Shown here: positions 36,845 through 44,143 of the stretch, piece after piece
How positions within the stretch are numbered: position 1 is the first letter of the stretch
Layout: each line of letters opens with the position of its first letter
Assembly (NCBI RefSeq): GCF_036271055.1
Contig: NZ_DATBBJ010000100.1
Span: forward strand, 62,001-126,000
Length of the DNA: 64,000 bases
Direction: 5' to 3'
Source: Scandinavium sp036271055
Lineage (GTDB): Bacteria > Pseudomonadota > Gammaproteobacteria > Enterobacterales > Enterobacteriaceae
The notes under the pieces: model-generated
Seen by the model: the letters and a program-made list of their open reading frames with translations, nothing else
Database searches by the model: none
Told to the model about the DNA's origin: nothing
Position numbers and translations under genes: made by a program

Positions 36845-37486
36845 TTACTCTTCGCAAGCATGTCCCTGGGCCGGAAGCAGCGCGCCATCAAGCCATGCGT
36901 CGCCGTCTTTCATTTCCAGGCGTCCATCAACGAACCAACCGACGACCAAAGGATAAATGGCGTGTTCCTGGTGCTGCACGCGGGCGGAGATGTCATCTTC
37001 CGTATCTCCGGCAAATACCGGCACTTTAGCCTGTAAAATCACCGGGCCGCCGTCAAGCTCGTCCGTGACAAAATGCACAGAAGTGCCGTGCTCTTCGTCG
37101 CCGTTATCCAGCACCTGGCGATGGGTGTTCAGGCCTGGATATTTCGGCAGCAGGGAAGGGTGGATATTCAGCAAACGCCCCTGATAATGCGCGACAAACG
37201 CCGGGCTCAGGATACGCATGTAACCCGCCAGCACCACCACGTCGGGAGCGTAGGCGTCAATTTCCTGCATCAGTTCACGGTCAAACGCTTCTCGACTGGC
37301 AAACTGGCTGGCGCTCAGCGCATGGGCCGGAATATCTGCATCATGGGCGCGTTCAAGGCCGAACGCATCGGCCTTATTGCTGAATACCGCTCGTAAGGTG
37401 CCGTTAATTTTCTTCTGCTTGCAGGCGTCGATAATCGCCTGCAAATTGCTTCCATTGCCAGAAATCAGCACCACGATATTTTTCAT
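36845..37486 (-). CDS. purN: Phosphoribosylglycinamide formyltransferase 1
   Basis: Adds a formyl group from 10-formyl-THF to GAR in the third step of purine synthesis. The product is 213 residues. The N-terminal phosphate loop ISGNGSN is at about residues 8-14. The catalytic region shows NIHPSLLPKYPGLNTH, with Asn and His residues, and the HFVTDELDGG loop with the catalytic Asp. Its ATG overlaps the purM stop by one base (TAATG), so the two are translationally coupled. Confidence 0.98.
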   Translation of the reverse strand: MKNIVVLISGNGSNLQAIIDACKQKKINGTLRAVFSNKADAFGLERAHDADIPAHALSASQFASREAFDRELMQEIDAYAPDVVVLAGYMRILSPAFVAHYQGRLLNIHPSLLPKYPGLNTHRQVLDNGDEEHGTSVHFVTDELDGGPVILQAKVPVFAGDTEDDISARVQHQEHAIYPLVVGWFVDGRLEMKDGDAWLDGALLPAQGHACEE

Positions 37487-38523
37487 TACTCGATGACCAC
37501 ACGCTGTTCAGAATCGGATGCTTTGATATAACCGATTTTCCACGCGTTTTCACCTTTCTCGTTCATCAGCGCAATGGCTTTGTCCGCTTCTGCTGCTGGC
37601 AGCGCAATCAACATGCCCACGCCGCAGTTAAAGGTGCGATACATTTCATGCTGACTGACGTTGCCCGCTTTTTGCAGCCAGTTGAACACCGACGGCCACT
37701 GCCATGAAGATTCATCGATAATGGCCTGGGTGTTATCCGGCAGTACGCGCGGAATATTTTCCCAGAAGCCGCCGCCGGTCAGGTGCGCGATGGCGTGAAC
37801 ATCAACATTCGCAATCAGTTCAAGGATGTTCTTCACGTAGATGCGGGTCGGGGCCAGCAGATGATCGGCTAACGGTTTGCCGTCGAGTTCGGTCGTTTCC
37901 GGGTTGCTGCCGCTCACTTCGAGAATTTTACGCACCAGCGAATAACCGTTGGAGTGCGGGCCGCTGGATGCCAGCGCCACCAGCACGTCGCCGTCGGCCA
38001 CTTTGCTGCCATCGATGATTTCAGACTTCTCGACGACGCCGACGCAGAAGCCGGCCACGTCATAATCTTCGCCGTGGTACATGCCCGGCATTTCTGCCGT
38101 TTCGCCACCGACCAGCGCACAGCCGGACTGCAAACAACCTTCGGCGATACCGGTGATCACGCTGGATGCGGTGTCGACGTCCAGTTTGCCGGTCGCGTAG
38201 TAATCCAGGAAGAACAGTGGTTCAGCACCCTGAACCACCAGATCGTTAACGCACATCGCCACCAGGTCGATGCCGATAGTGTCGTGACGCTTGAGATCCA
38301 TTGCCAGGCGCAGCTTGGTGCCCACGCCATCCGTACCGGAAACCAGCACCGGCTCACGATATTTTTGCGGCAGTGCGCACAGTGCGCCGAAGCCACCCAG
38401 GCCACCCATCACTTCCGGGCGGCGGGTTTTCTTCACCACACCTTTGATTCGGTCAACCAGAGCATTACCCGCATCAATATCAACACCGGCATCTTTATAG
38501 CTGAGAGAGGTTTTATCGGTCAC
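37486..38523 (-). CDS. purM: Phosphoribosylformylglycinamidine cyclo-ligase (AIR synthetase)
   Basis: Closes the imidazole ring to form AIR, using ATP. The product is 345 residues, the E. coli length. The N-terminal ATP-binding region with the SGTDGVGTKL motif and a later GGETAEMPGMY motif are diagnostic of the PurM family. First gene of purMN, behind a strong PurR-like box. In E. coli this operon is divergent from upp; here a two-gene cassette sits between them. Confidence 0.98.
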   Translation of the reverse strand: MTDKTSLSYKDAGVDIDAGNALVDRIKGVVKKTRRPEVMGGLGGFGALCALPQKYREPVLVSGTDGVGTKLRLAMDLKRHDTIGIDLVAMCVNDLVVQGAEPLFFLDYYATGKLDVDTASSVITGIAEGCLQSGCALVGGETAEMPGMYHGEDYDVAGFCVGVVEKSEIIDGSKVADGDVLVALASSGPHSNGYSLVRKILEVSGSNPETTELDGKPLADHLLAPTRIYVKNILELIANVDVHAIAHLTGGGFWENIPRVLPDNTQAIIDESSWQWPSVFNWLQKAGNVSQHEMYRTFNCGVGMLIALPAAEADKAIALMNEKGENAWKIGYIKASDSEQRVVIE

Positions 38524-38565
38524 TGCAAGTCTCCACGAAGGGCGTTAGCAAATAAAATCGGCGTC

Positions 38566-38571
38566 ATTCTA
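38566..38571 (-). promoter_or_regulatory. Probable -10 of the purMN promoter
   Basis: TAGAAT on the minus strand (5/6 match), 42 bases before the purM ATG. With a 17-base spacer the -35 (TCGCAA, weak) falls inside the PurR-like box, so repressor binding would block polymerase. Confidence 0.55.
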
Positions 38572-38578
38572 ACAGTCT

Positions 38579-38594
38579 AAGCAAACGTTTGCGA
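38579..38594 (-). promoter_or_regulatory. PurR operator of purMN
   Basis: AAGCAAACGTTTGCGA (plus strand) matches the PurR consensus ACGCAAACGTTTGCGT at 14 of 16 positions, with a perfect GCAAACGTTTGC core. It overlaps the -35 region of the purM promoter. Confidence 0.88.
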
Positions 38595-38660
38595 GCCTGG
38601 TTAACGGATATCTTACGGCTCCCCCTTTTTATGCATTGCAGCCGTTACGTTGCTCAAGTT

Positions 38661-38692
38661 TGAACCCGTTCACGAAAATGAAACCGGGTACA
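38661..38692 (+). promoter_or_regulatory. Two LacI-family-like operator half-sites upstream of the beta-glucoside cassette
   Basis: TGAACCCGTTCA (38661-38672) and TGAAACCGGGTACA (38679-38692) resemble LacI/GalR-type operators with a central CG; the second differs from TGAAACCGGTTTCA at two positions. Their centres are 19 bases apart. No LacI-type gene lies in the window, so the regulator would act from elsewhere. Confidence 0.45.
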
Positions 38693-38735
38693 GTTTAGTG
38701 CTTGCAGGATGTCGGCAGAGCCCACAATATCTCAC

Positions 38736-38749
38736 TGAAACCGGTTTCT
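38736..38749 (+). promoter_or_regulatory. LacI-family (AscG-like) operator at the bglK promoter
   Basis: TGAAACCGGTTTCT contains the perfect 12-base palindrome GAAACCGGTTTC and differs by one base from TGAAACCGGTTTCA, which I recall as the AscG-type operator. It lies 28 bases before the kinase ATG, just past a weak promoter candidate (TTGCAG at 38702, CAATAT at 38725), where a bound repressor would block transcription. Confidence 0.6.
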
Positions 38750-38777
38750 GAAATGGCTTTCAGGAGGAATGGAACAG

Positions 38778-39653
38778 ATGCACATAGCCGCGTTTGATAT
38801 TGGTGGAACGGCGTTAAAAATGGGAGTGGTCACGCGTGAAGGCGAGATCCTCGACAAAGGAAAAGTGGCCATCAAGGACAGCGATGGCGATGCGATTCTG
38901 CAAGGGATTTTGCGCTGGATTGAAACGCACCCTGGATGTGAAGGCATCGCGATAAGCGCCCCGGGTTATGTCAATCCTCACACCGGTTTCATCGAAATGG
39001 GCGGAGCTATCCGCCGGTTCGACAATTTCGCCATCAAAGACTGGCTCGAAGAACGTACATGCCTTCCCGTTGCTATCGATAATGATGCCAACTGCGTGCT
39101 GCTGGCCGAACGCTGGCAGGGCAAAGCCGCTGAAATGAGCGATTTCCTGGTGTTGACCATCGGCACCGGTATCGGCGGCGCAATTTTCTGCAATAACCAG
39201 TTGGTGCGCGGCGCGCGTTTTCGCGGCGGCGAATTTGGCTACATGTTTACCGACCGACCCGGCAGCCGCCACCCCACGCACTACACCATGAATGCCACCT
39301 GCACATTGCGCGTCCTGCGCCAACGGTACAGCCATCATTACGACAAACGGCTCGACGACGTCAGCGGTGAAGAGATTTTTGACGCTTACGATGCAGGCGA
39401 CGTGACCTGTCAGCGGCTGGTGGATGATTTCTTCAACGGCATCGCAAGCGGCCTGTACAACCTGGTCAATCTGTTTGACCCACAAACCATTTTGCTCGGC
39501 GGCGGCATCACCGAACGCCCGGGCTTCCTGAAACAACTTAAGCAGCATCTGGCCTGGTTTGGCATTGATGAGTTCGTCGATACCGTCAGCCATGGCAACG
39601 ACGCCGGATTACTCGGCGCGGTTTACCATTTTAATCAGCAGTCTGAACGTTAA
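38778..39653 (+). CDS. bglK: ROK-family beta-glucoside kinase, BglK-like
   Basis: Predicted ATP-dependent kinase that phosphorylates imported beta-glucosides such as cellobiose at the 6' position. The product is 291 residues. The ROK phosphate motif FDIGGTALKMG is at the N-terminus, the DNDANC stretch near residue 108 holds the catalytic Asp, and LTIGTGIGGA follows. The usual ROK zinc motif (CxCGxxGC) is missing, as in Klebsiella BglK as I remember it. The ATG at 38769 is only one base from the AGGAGG site; that at 38778 is ten bases away and gives the family N-terminus, so it is preferred. A GH1 phospho-glucosidase follows 13 bases later. Confidence 0.85.
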   Translation: MHIAAFDIGGTALKMGVVTREGEILDKGKVAIKDSDGDAILQGILRWIETHPGCEGIAISAPGYVNPHTGFIEMGGAIRRFDNFAIKDWLEERTCLPVAIDNDANCVLLAERWQGKAAEMSDFLVLTIGTGIGGAIFCNNQLVRGARFRGGEFGYMFTDRPGSRHPTHYTMNATCTLRVLRQRYSHHYDKRLDDVSGEEIFDAYDAGDVTCQRLVDDFFNGIASGLYNLVNLFDPQTILLGGGITERPGFLKQLKQHLAWFGIDEFVDTVSHGNDAGLLGAVYHFNQQSER

Positions 39654-39666
39654 AGAGGGAGTTGTT

Positions 39667-41097
39667 ATGTCCGGATTTAAAAGCGATTTTCTGTGGGGCG
39701 GTGCCGTTGCGGCACATCAGTTGGAAGGCGGCTGGAAAGAGGGCGGTAAAGGCCCAAGTGTTGCCGACGTAATGACCGCCGGGGCGCACGGCGTGGCGCG
39801 TGAAATCACCGACGGCGTGCTGCCAGGAAAAAACTACCCGAATCATGACGCGATTGATTTTTATCACCGCTATAAAGACGACATCAAACTGTTTGCCGAG
39901 ATGGGCTTCAAATGCTTCCGTACCTCGATTGCCTGGACGCGCCTGTTCCCAAAAGGTGACGAGCTGGAGCCAAATGAAGCGGGCCTGAAATTCTATGATG
40001 ACCTGTTTGATGAGTGCCTGAAATACGGCATCGAACCGGTTATTACGCTGTCGCATTTCGAAATGCCGTATCACCTTGTCAAAGAATATGGCGGCTGGCG
40101 CAACCGTAAAACCATCGACTTCTTTGTGCGCTTCGCGAAAGTGGCGTTTGAACGCTACCAGCACAAAGTGAAATACTGGATGACCTTCAACGAAATCAAC
40201 AACCAGGCGAATTTCCACGAAGATTTCGCGCCGTTCACCAACTCCGGCATTAAGTATGAGGAAGGGGAAGACCGCGAGCCGATTATGTATCAGGCGGCGC
40301 ACTATGAGCTGGTGGCAAGCGCCCTGGCGGTAAAAGTGGCGCGTGAAATCAACCCGTCGCTGCAAATCGGTTGCATGATTGCGATGTGCCCGATTTACCC
40401 GCTGACCTGCGCGCCAGACGATATGATGATGGCGATGAACGCCATGCATCGCCGCTACTGGTTCACTGATGTACACGTGCGCGGGAAATATCCGCAGCAC
40501 CTGCTGAACTACTTCGAGCGTCGTGGCTTCGCGCTGGATATCACCGCCGAAGATAAAGCGGCGCTGAAACAGGGCTGCGTCGATTACATCGGTTTCAGCT
40601 ATTACATGTCCTTTGCCACCAAAGCTACAGAAGACAATCCGCAACTCGACTACGACGAAACGACCAGTCTGGTCTCCAACCCATACGTCAAAAAGTCTGA
40701 CTGGGGCTGGCAGATTGACCCGGTTGGCCTGCGTTATTCATTGAACTGGTTCTGGGATCATTATCAGTTGCCGTTGTTCATTGTTGAAAATGGCTTCGGT
40801 GCCATCGACGTGCGCGAAAGTGACGGCAGCGTGAATGACCAGTACCGCATCGATTATCTCTCCGCACACATCAGCGAAATGAAAAAAGCGGTGGTGGAAG
40901 ACGGTGTCGATCTGATGGGCTACACCCCGTGGGGCTGTATCGATCTGGTGTCGGCAGGCACGGGTGAGATGAAAAAACGTTACGGCTTTATCTATGTTGA
41001 TAAAGATAACGAAGGCAACGGCACGCTCGAGCGCAGCCGCAAAAAATCTTTTGCGTGGTATCAGAAGGTTATCAGCAGCAACGGAGAATCGCTGTAA
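39667..41097 (+). CDS. GH1 6-phospho-beta-glucosidase, BglA-like
   Basis: Cytoplasmic hydrolase that splits 6-phospho-beta-glucosides into glucose 6-phosphate and the aglycone or glucose. The product is 476 residues. The acid/base Glu176 is in TFNEIN and the nucleophile Glu374 is in IVENGFG. The phosphate-binding signature Ser...Lys...Tyr is seen in VSAGTGEMKKRYGFIYVD near the C-terminus, which marks the 6-phospho enzymes. The start at 39667 follows an AGAGGGAG site; the longer open frame begins inside the kinase gene. It completes a kinase-plus-hydrolase pathway with the gene before it and ends in a UUCG-loop terminator. Confidence 0.92.
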   Translation: MSGFKSDFLWGGAVAAHQLEGGWKEGGKGPSVADVMTAGAHGVAREITDGVLPGKNYPNHDAIDFYHRYKDDIKLFAEMGFKCFRTSIAWTRLFPKGDELEPNEAGLKFYDDLFDECLKYGIEPVITLSHFEMPYHLVKEYGGWRNRKTIDFFVRFAKVAFERYQHKVKYWMTFNEINNQANFHEDFAPFTNSGIKYEEGEDREPIMYQAAHYELVASALAVKVAREINPSLQIGCMIAMCPIYPLTCAPDDMMMAMNAMHRRYWFTDVHVRGKYPQHLLNYFERRGFALDITAEDKAALKQGCVDYIGFSYYMSFATKATEDNPQLDYDETTSLVSNPYVKKSDWGWQIDPVGLRYSLNWFWDHYQLPLFIVENGFGAIDVRESDGSVNDQYRIDYLSAHISEMKKAVVEDGVDLMGYTPWGCIDLVSAGTGEMKKRYGFIYVDKDNEGNGTLERSRKKSFAWYQKVISSNGESL

Positions 41098-41116
41098 ATT
41101 GGCCTCACAAGACAAG

Positions 41117-41141
41117 ACCTCGCTTCGGCGGGGTTTATTTT
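41117..41141 (+). terminator. Terminator after the GH1 gene
   Basis: ACCTCGC / GCGGGGT stem (one G-T pair) closed by a TTCG tetraloop, followed by TTATTTTT. It ends the beta-glucoside cassette before upp. Confidence 0.8.
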
Positions 41142-41232
41142 TATCCTTACTTTATAATAAGTAACAATGTGTTAATCACTTTGATTGATCCCGGTCAACG
41201 AGAACAGGTATGGCGCTACCGACAAAAAGCGG

Positions 41233-41238
41233 TATAAT
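41233..41238 (+). promoter_or_regulatory. -10 element of the upp promoter
   Basis: Perfect TATAAT 41 bases before the upp ATG. The -35 region is a poor match. It shows that upp-uraA keeps its own promoter despite the inserted cassette upstream. Confidence 0.6.
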
Positions 41239-41279
41239 CCGGCGATTTTTTTGTGGCTGCCCCTCAGAGGAGAAAGAGA

Positions 41280-41906
41280 ATGAAGATTGTGGAAGTGAAA
41301 CACCCACTCGTCAAACACAAGCTGGGCCTGATGCGTGAGCATGACATCAGCACCAAACGCTTCCGTGAACTCGCCTCAGAAGTCGGCAGCTTACTGACTT
41401 ATGAAGCAACGTCTGACCTCGAAACCGAAAAAGTCACCATCGAAGGCTGGAACGGCCCGGTGCAGGTTGATCAGATCAAAGGCAAGAAAATTACCGTTGT
41501 GCCAATCCTGCGCGCAGGTCTGGGCATGATGGAAGGCGTGCTGGAGCACGTCCCGAGCGCGCGTATCAGCGTTGTCGGCATCTACCGTAACGAAGAAACC
41601 CTCGAACCGGTTCCTTATTTCCAGAAGCTGGTGTCCAACATCGACGAACGTCTGGCGTTGGTGGTTGACCCGATGCTGGCGACCGGTGGTTCTATGATTG
41701 CCACCATCGACCTGCTGAAAAACGCGGGCTGTCACAGCATTAAGGTGCTGGTGTTGGTCGCAGCGCCGGAAGGTATCGCCGCGCTGGAGAAAGCGCATCC
41801 GGACGTAGAACTCTACACCGCCTCGATTGACCAGGGCCTGAACGAGCAGGGATACATCATCCCGGGGCTCGGCGATGCCGGTGACAAGATTTTTGGTACC
41901 AAGTAA
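41280..41906 (+). CDS. upp: Uracil phosphoribosyltransferase
   Basis: Salvage enzyme converting uracil and PRPP to UMP. The product is 208 residues, the E. coli length, started at MKIVEVKHPLVKH behind an AGAGGAGAAAGAG site. The PRPP-binding motif VVDPMLATGGSM lies near residue 130. The C-terminal YIIPGLGDAGDKIFGTK contacts uracil. Followed by a hairpin and uraA, the usual upp-uraA pair. Confidence 0.98.
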   Translation: MKIVEVKHPLVKHKLGLMREHDISTKRFRELASEVGSLLTYEATSDLETEKVTIEGWNGPVQVDQIKGKKITVVPILRAGLGMMEGVLEHVPSARISVVGIYRNEETLEPVPYFQKLVSNIDERLALVVDPMLATGGSMIATIDLLKNAGCHSIKVLVLVAAPEGIAALEKAHPDVELYTASIDQGLNEQGYIIPGLGDAGDKIFGTK

Positions 41907-41919
41907 ATGATTCACTAAA

Positions 41920-41950
41920 AAAAGCCGACTTTGAGAGTCGGCTTTTTTTT
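41920..41950 (+). terminator. Terminator between upp and uraA
   Basis: AAAAGCCGACT / AGTCGGCTTTT stem with a TTGAG loop and eight T. A strong intrinsic terminator inside the upp-uraA unit; uraA is probably expressed by partial read-through. Confidence 0.88.
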
Positions 41951-41994
41951 GATTAAAACACAACAACAATACCACTTAGACAGAGGATTACACT

Positions 41995-43284
41995 ATGACG
42001 CGCCGCGCTATCGGGGTAAGTGAGAGACCGCCGCTTTTGCAGACCATCCCGCTTAGTTTGCAGCACTTGTTCGCCATGTTTGGCGCAACCGTGCTGGTGC
42101 CTTTCCTGTTTCACATCAACCCGGCTACCGTTCTGCTGTTCAACGGCATCGGCACGCTAATGTATTTATTCATTTGTAAGGGCAAAATCCCGGCCTATTT
42201 AGGGTCGAGCTTTGCGTTTATCTCTCCGGTTCTGCTGCTGTTACCGCTGGGGTATGAAGTGGCACTCGGCGGCTTCATCATGTGCGGCGTGTTGTTCTGC
42301 CTGGTATCGTTCATCGTGAAAAAGGCCGGTACGGGCTGGCTCGACGTGATGTTCCCGCCAGCGGCGATGGGCGCGATTGTGGCGGTTATCGGGCTGGAAC
42401 TGGCGCATGTCGCGGCGGATATGGCTGGTCTTCTGCCTGCGGCAGGGACAACGCCGAATACGACCAGCATCATGATTTCGCTGGTGACGCTCGGCGTGAC
42501 GGTGTTCAGTTCGGTGCTGTTCCGTGGCTTCCTGGCGATTATCCCCATTCTGATTGGTGTGCTGACCGGCTATGCGCTGTCGTTTGCGGTGGGGATTGTG
42601 GATACCGCACCGATTGCGCAGGCTCCGTGGTTTGCGCTGCCAACCTTCTACACCCCGCGCTTTGAATGGTTCGCCATCTTCACCATTTTACCTGCTGCGC
42701 TGGTGGTAATTGCCGAGCACGTCGGGCATCTGGTGGTGACAGCGAATATCGTCAAAAAAGATCTGATTCGCGATCCGGGTCTGCACCGTTCAATGTTTGC
42801 CAACGGCCTTTCTACCATTATCTCTGGTTTCTTCGGCTCCACACCGAACACTACTTACGGTGAAAACATCGGCGTGATGGCGATCACCCGCGTGTACAGC
42901 ACCTGGGTTATCGGTGGCGCAGCGATCATCGCGATTCTGCTTTCCTGCGTCGGGAAACTGGCGGCAGCGATTCAAATCATTCCGGTTCCGGTTATTGGTG
43001 GCGTTTCTTTACTGCTTTATGGTGTGATTGGTGCATCCGGTATTCGTGTGCTGATTGAATCGAAAGTCGATTACAACAAAACGCAAAACCTGATCCTGAC
43101 TGCGGTTATCCTGATCATCGGCGTCAGCGGCGCGACCGTTCACATCGGTGCCGCAGAGCTGAAAGGCATGGCGCTGGCGACCATCGTCGGTGTGGCGTTG
43201 AGCCTGATCTTCAAACTAATCAGCGTCTTACGTCCGGAAGAAGTGGTTCTGGATCCGGCGGACAGCGATAAACCTGTCCACTGA
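41995..43284 (+). CDS. uraA: Uracil:proton symporter
   Basis: Inner-membrane uracil permease of the NCS2 (nucleobase-ascorbate) family, 429 residues with about fourteen hydrophobic segments. The family signature SSFAFISPV appears near residue 65 and the substrate-site glutamates are in VVIAEHVGH (around residue 241) and TTYGENIGVMA (around 290). It feeds uracil to Upp. A GC-rich hairpin at 43291-43315 follows the stop. Confidence 0.97.
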   Translation: MTRRAIGVSERPPLLQTIPLSLQHLFAMFGATVLVPFLFHINPATVLLFNGIGTLMYLFICKGKIPAYLGSSFAFISPVLLLLPLGYEVALGGFIMCGVLFCLVSFIVKKAGTGWLDVMFPPAAMGAIVAVIGLELAHVAADMAGLLPAAGTTPNTTSIMISLVTLGVTVFSSVLFRGFLAIIPILIGVLTGYALSFAVGIVDTAPIAQAPWFALPTFYTPRFEWFAIFTILPAALVVIAEHVGHLVVTANIVKKDLIRDPGLHRSMFANGLSTIISGFFGSTPNTTYGENIGVMAITRVYSTWVIGGAAIIAILLSCVGKLAAAIQIIPVPVIGGVSLLLYGVIGASGIRVLIESKVDYNKTQNLILTAVILIIGVSGATVHIGAAELKGMALATIVGVALSLIFKLISVLRPEEVVLDPADSDKPVH

Positions 43285-43290
43285 TCGACC

Positions 43291-43315
43291 AACCGGGCGG
43301 GGATCTCGCCCGGTT
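43291..43315 (+). terminator. Hairpin after uraA
   Basis: AACCGGGCG / CGCCCGGTT stem with a seven-base loop, followed by CTCTCCG. GC-rich and lacking a T run; a probable terminator before hda. Confidence 0.55.
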
Positions 43316-43370
43316 CTCTCCGTCACTCCTTTTGTGTTACACTCATCGCGATTTTTAGTAGTTCCATGTT

Positions 43371-43382
43371 GAGGTCACTCTG
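43371..43382 (+). promoter_or_regulatory. Ribosome site and CTG start codon of hda
   Basis: GAGG at 43371-43374 stands five bases before CTG at 43380-43382. No ATG or GTG lies in frame near this point; the next candidate is a TTG at 43404, whose upstream bases have no ribosome site. Initiation of Hda at CUG is known for E. coli. Confidence 0.8.
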
Positions 43383-44081
43383 AACGCTCCGGCTCAGCTC
43401 TCTTTGCCACTCTATCTTCCTGACGATGAAACTTTCGCGAGTTTCTGGGCGGGCGATAACTCTTCCTTACTTGCCGCAGTGCAAACCATGCTGCGGGAAG
43501 ATCACAGCGGATACATTTATGTCTGGTCGCGCGAAGGCGCTGGCCGCAGCCATTTGTTGCATGCAGCCTGCGCCGAACTGTCGCAGCGCGGCGATGCCGT
43601 AGGCTATGTGCCGCTGGATAAACGTACCTGGTTCGTACCGGACGTGCTGGAAGGAATGGAACATCTGGCGCTGGTTTGCATTGATAATATCGAATGCGTA
43701 GCGGGGGATGAGCAGTGGGAAATGGCGATCTTTAACCTCTACAACCGCATTCTGGAATCGGGCAAAACCCGTTTGCTGATAACCGGCGATCGTCCTCCGC
43801 GTCAGTTGAATCTCGGTTTGCCCGATCTCGCGTCGCGCCTCGATTGGGGACAGATCTACAAGCTGCAGCCGTTATCCGATGAAGACAAATTGCAGGCGCT
43901 GCAGCTGCGAGCCAAAATGCGTGGGTTCGAGATGCCGGAAGATGTGTGCCGCTTCCTGATGAAGCGCCTCGACAGGGAAACCCGAACTCTGTTTATGACG
44001 CTCGATCAGCTCGATCTGGCATCGATTACCGCCCAGCGTAAATTAACGATCCCGTTCGTTAAAGAAATCCTCAAATTGTAG
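43380..44081 (+). CDS. hda: Hda, DnaA inactivator (RIDA regulator)
   Basis: AAA+ protein that, bound to the DNA-loaded beta clamp, stimulates hydrolysis of DnaA-ATP and so prevents extra rounds of replication. The product is 233 residues, the E. coli length, when begun at CTG. The first residues NAPAQLSLPLYL carry the clamp-binding motif QLSLPL, which a start at the TTG at 43404 would lose. A Walker A-like stretch REGAGRSHLL (near 54) and the Walker B-like VCIDNIE follow. Its stop codon overlaps the first base pairs of a REP unit. It is convergent with the accessory aminopeptidase gene. Confidence 0.96.
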   Translation: MNAPAQLSLPLYLPDDETFASFWAGDNSSLLAAVQTMLREDHSGYIYVWSREGAGRSHLLHAACAELSQRGDAVGYVPLDKRTWFVPDVLEGMEHLALVCIDNIECVAGDEQWEMAIFNLYNRILESGKTRLLITGDRPPRQLNLGLPDLASRLDWGQIYKLQPLSDEDKLQALQLRAKMRGFEMPEDVCRFLMKRLDRETRTLFMTLDQLDLASITAQRKLTIPFVKEILKL

Positions 44082-44143
44082 GCCGGAAAGCGCAGCGCCA
44101 TCCGGCGTAATTGCCCGGCGGCGCTTTGCTTGCACGGGCCTAA
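44078..44143. repeat. REP pair between hda and the M17 aminopeptidase gene
   Basis: GTAGGCCGGAAAGCGCAGCG (44078 on) with its mate near 44107, then a second unit TGCCCGGCGGCGCTTTGC to GCACGGGCCTAAG (44112-44143). The repeats overlap the stop codons of both flanking convergent genes: TAG at 44079-44081 for hda and TAG at 44140-44142 (minus strand). Confidence 0.88.

Noticed and set aside
39631..40644. 337-codon open frame antisense to the GH1 gene
   Set aside because: Long but opposite a complete GH1 enzyme with all catalytic residues; the translation resembles no family.
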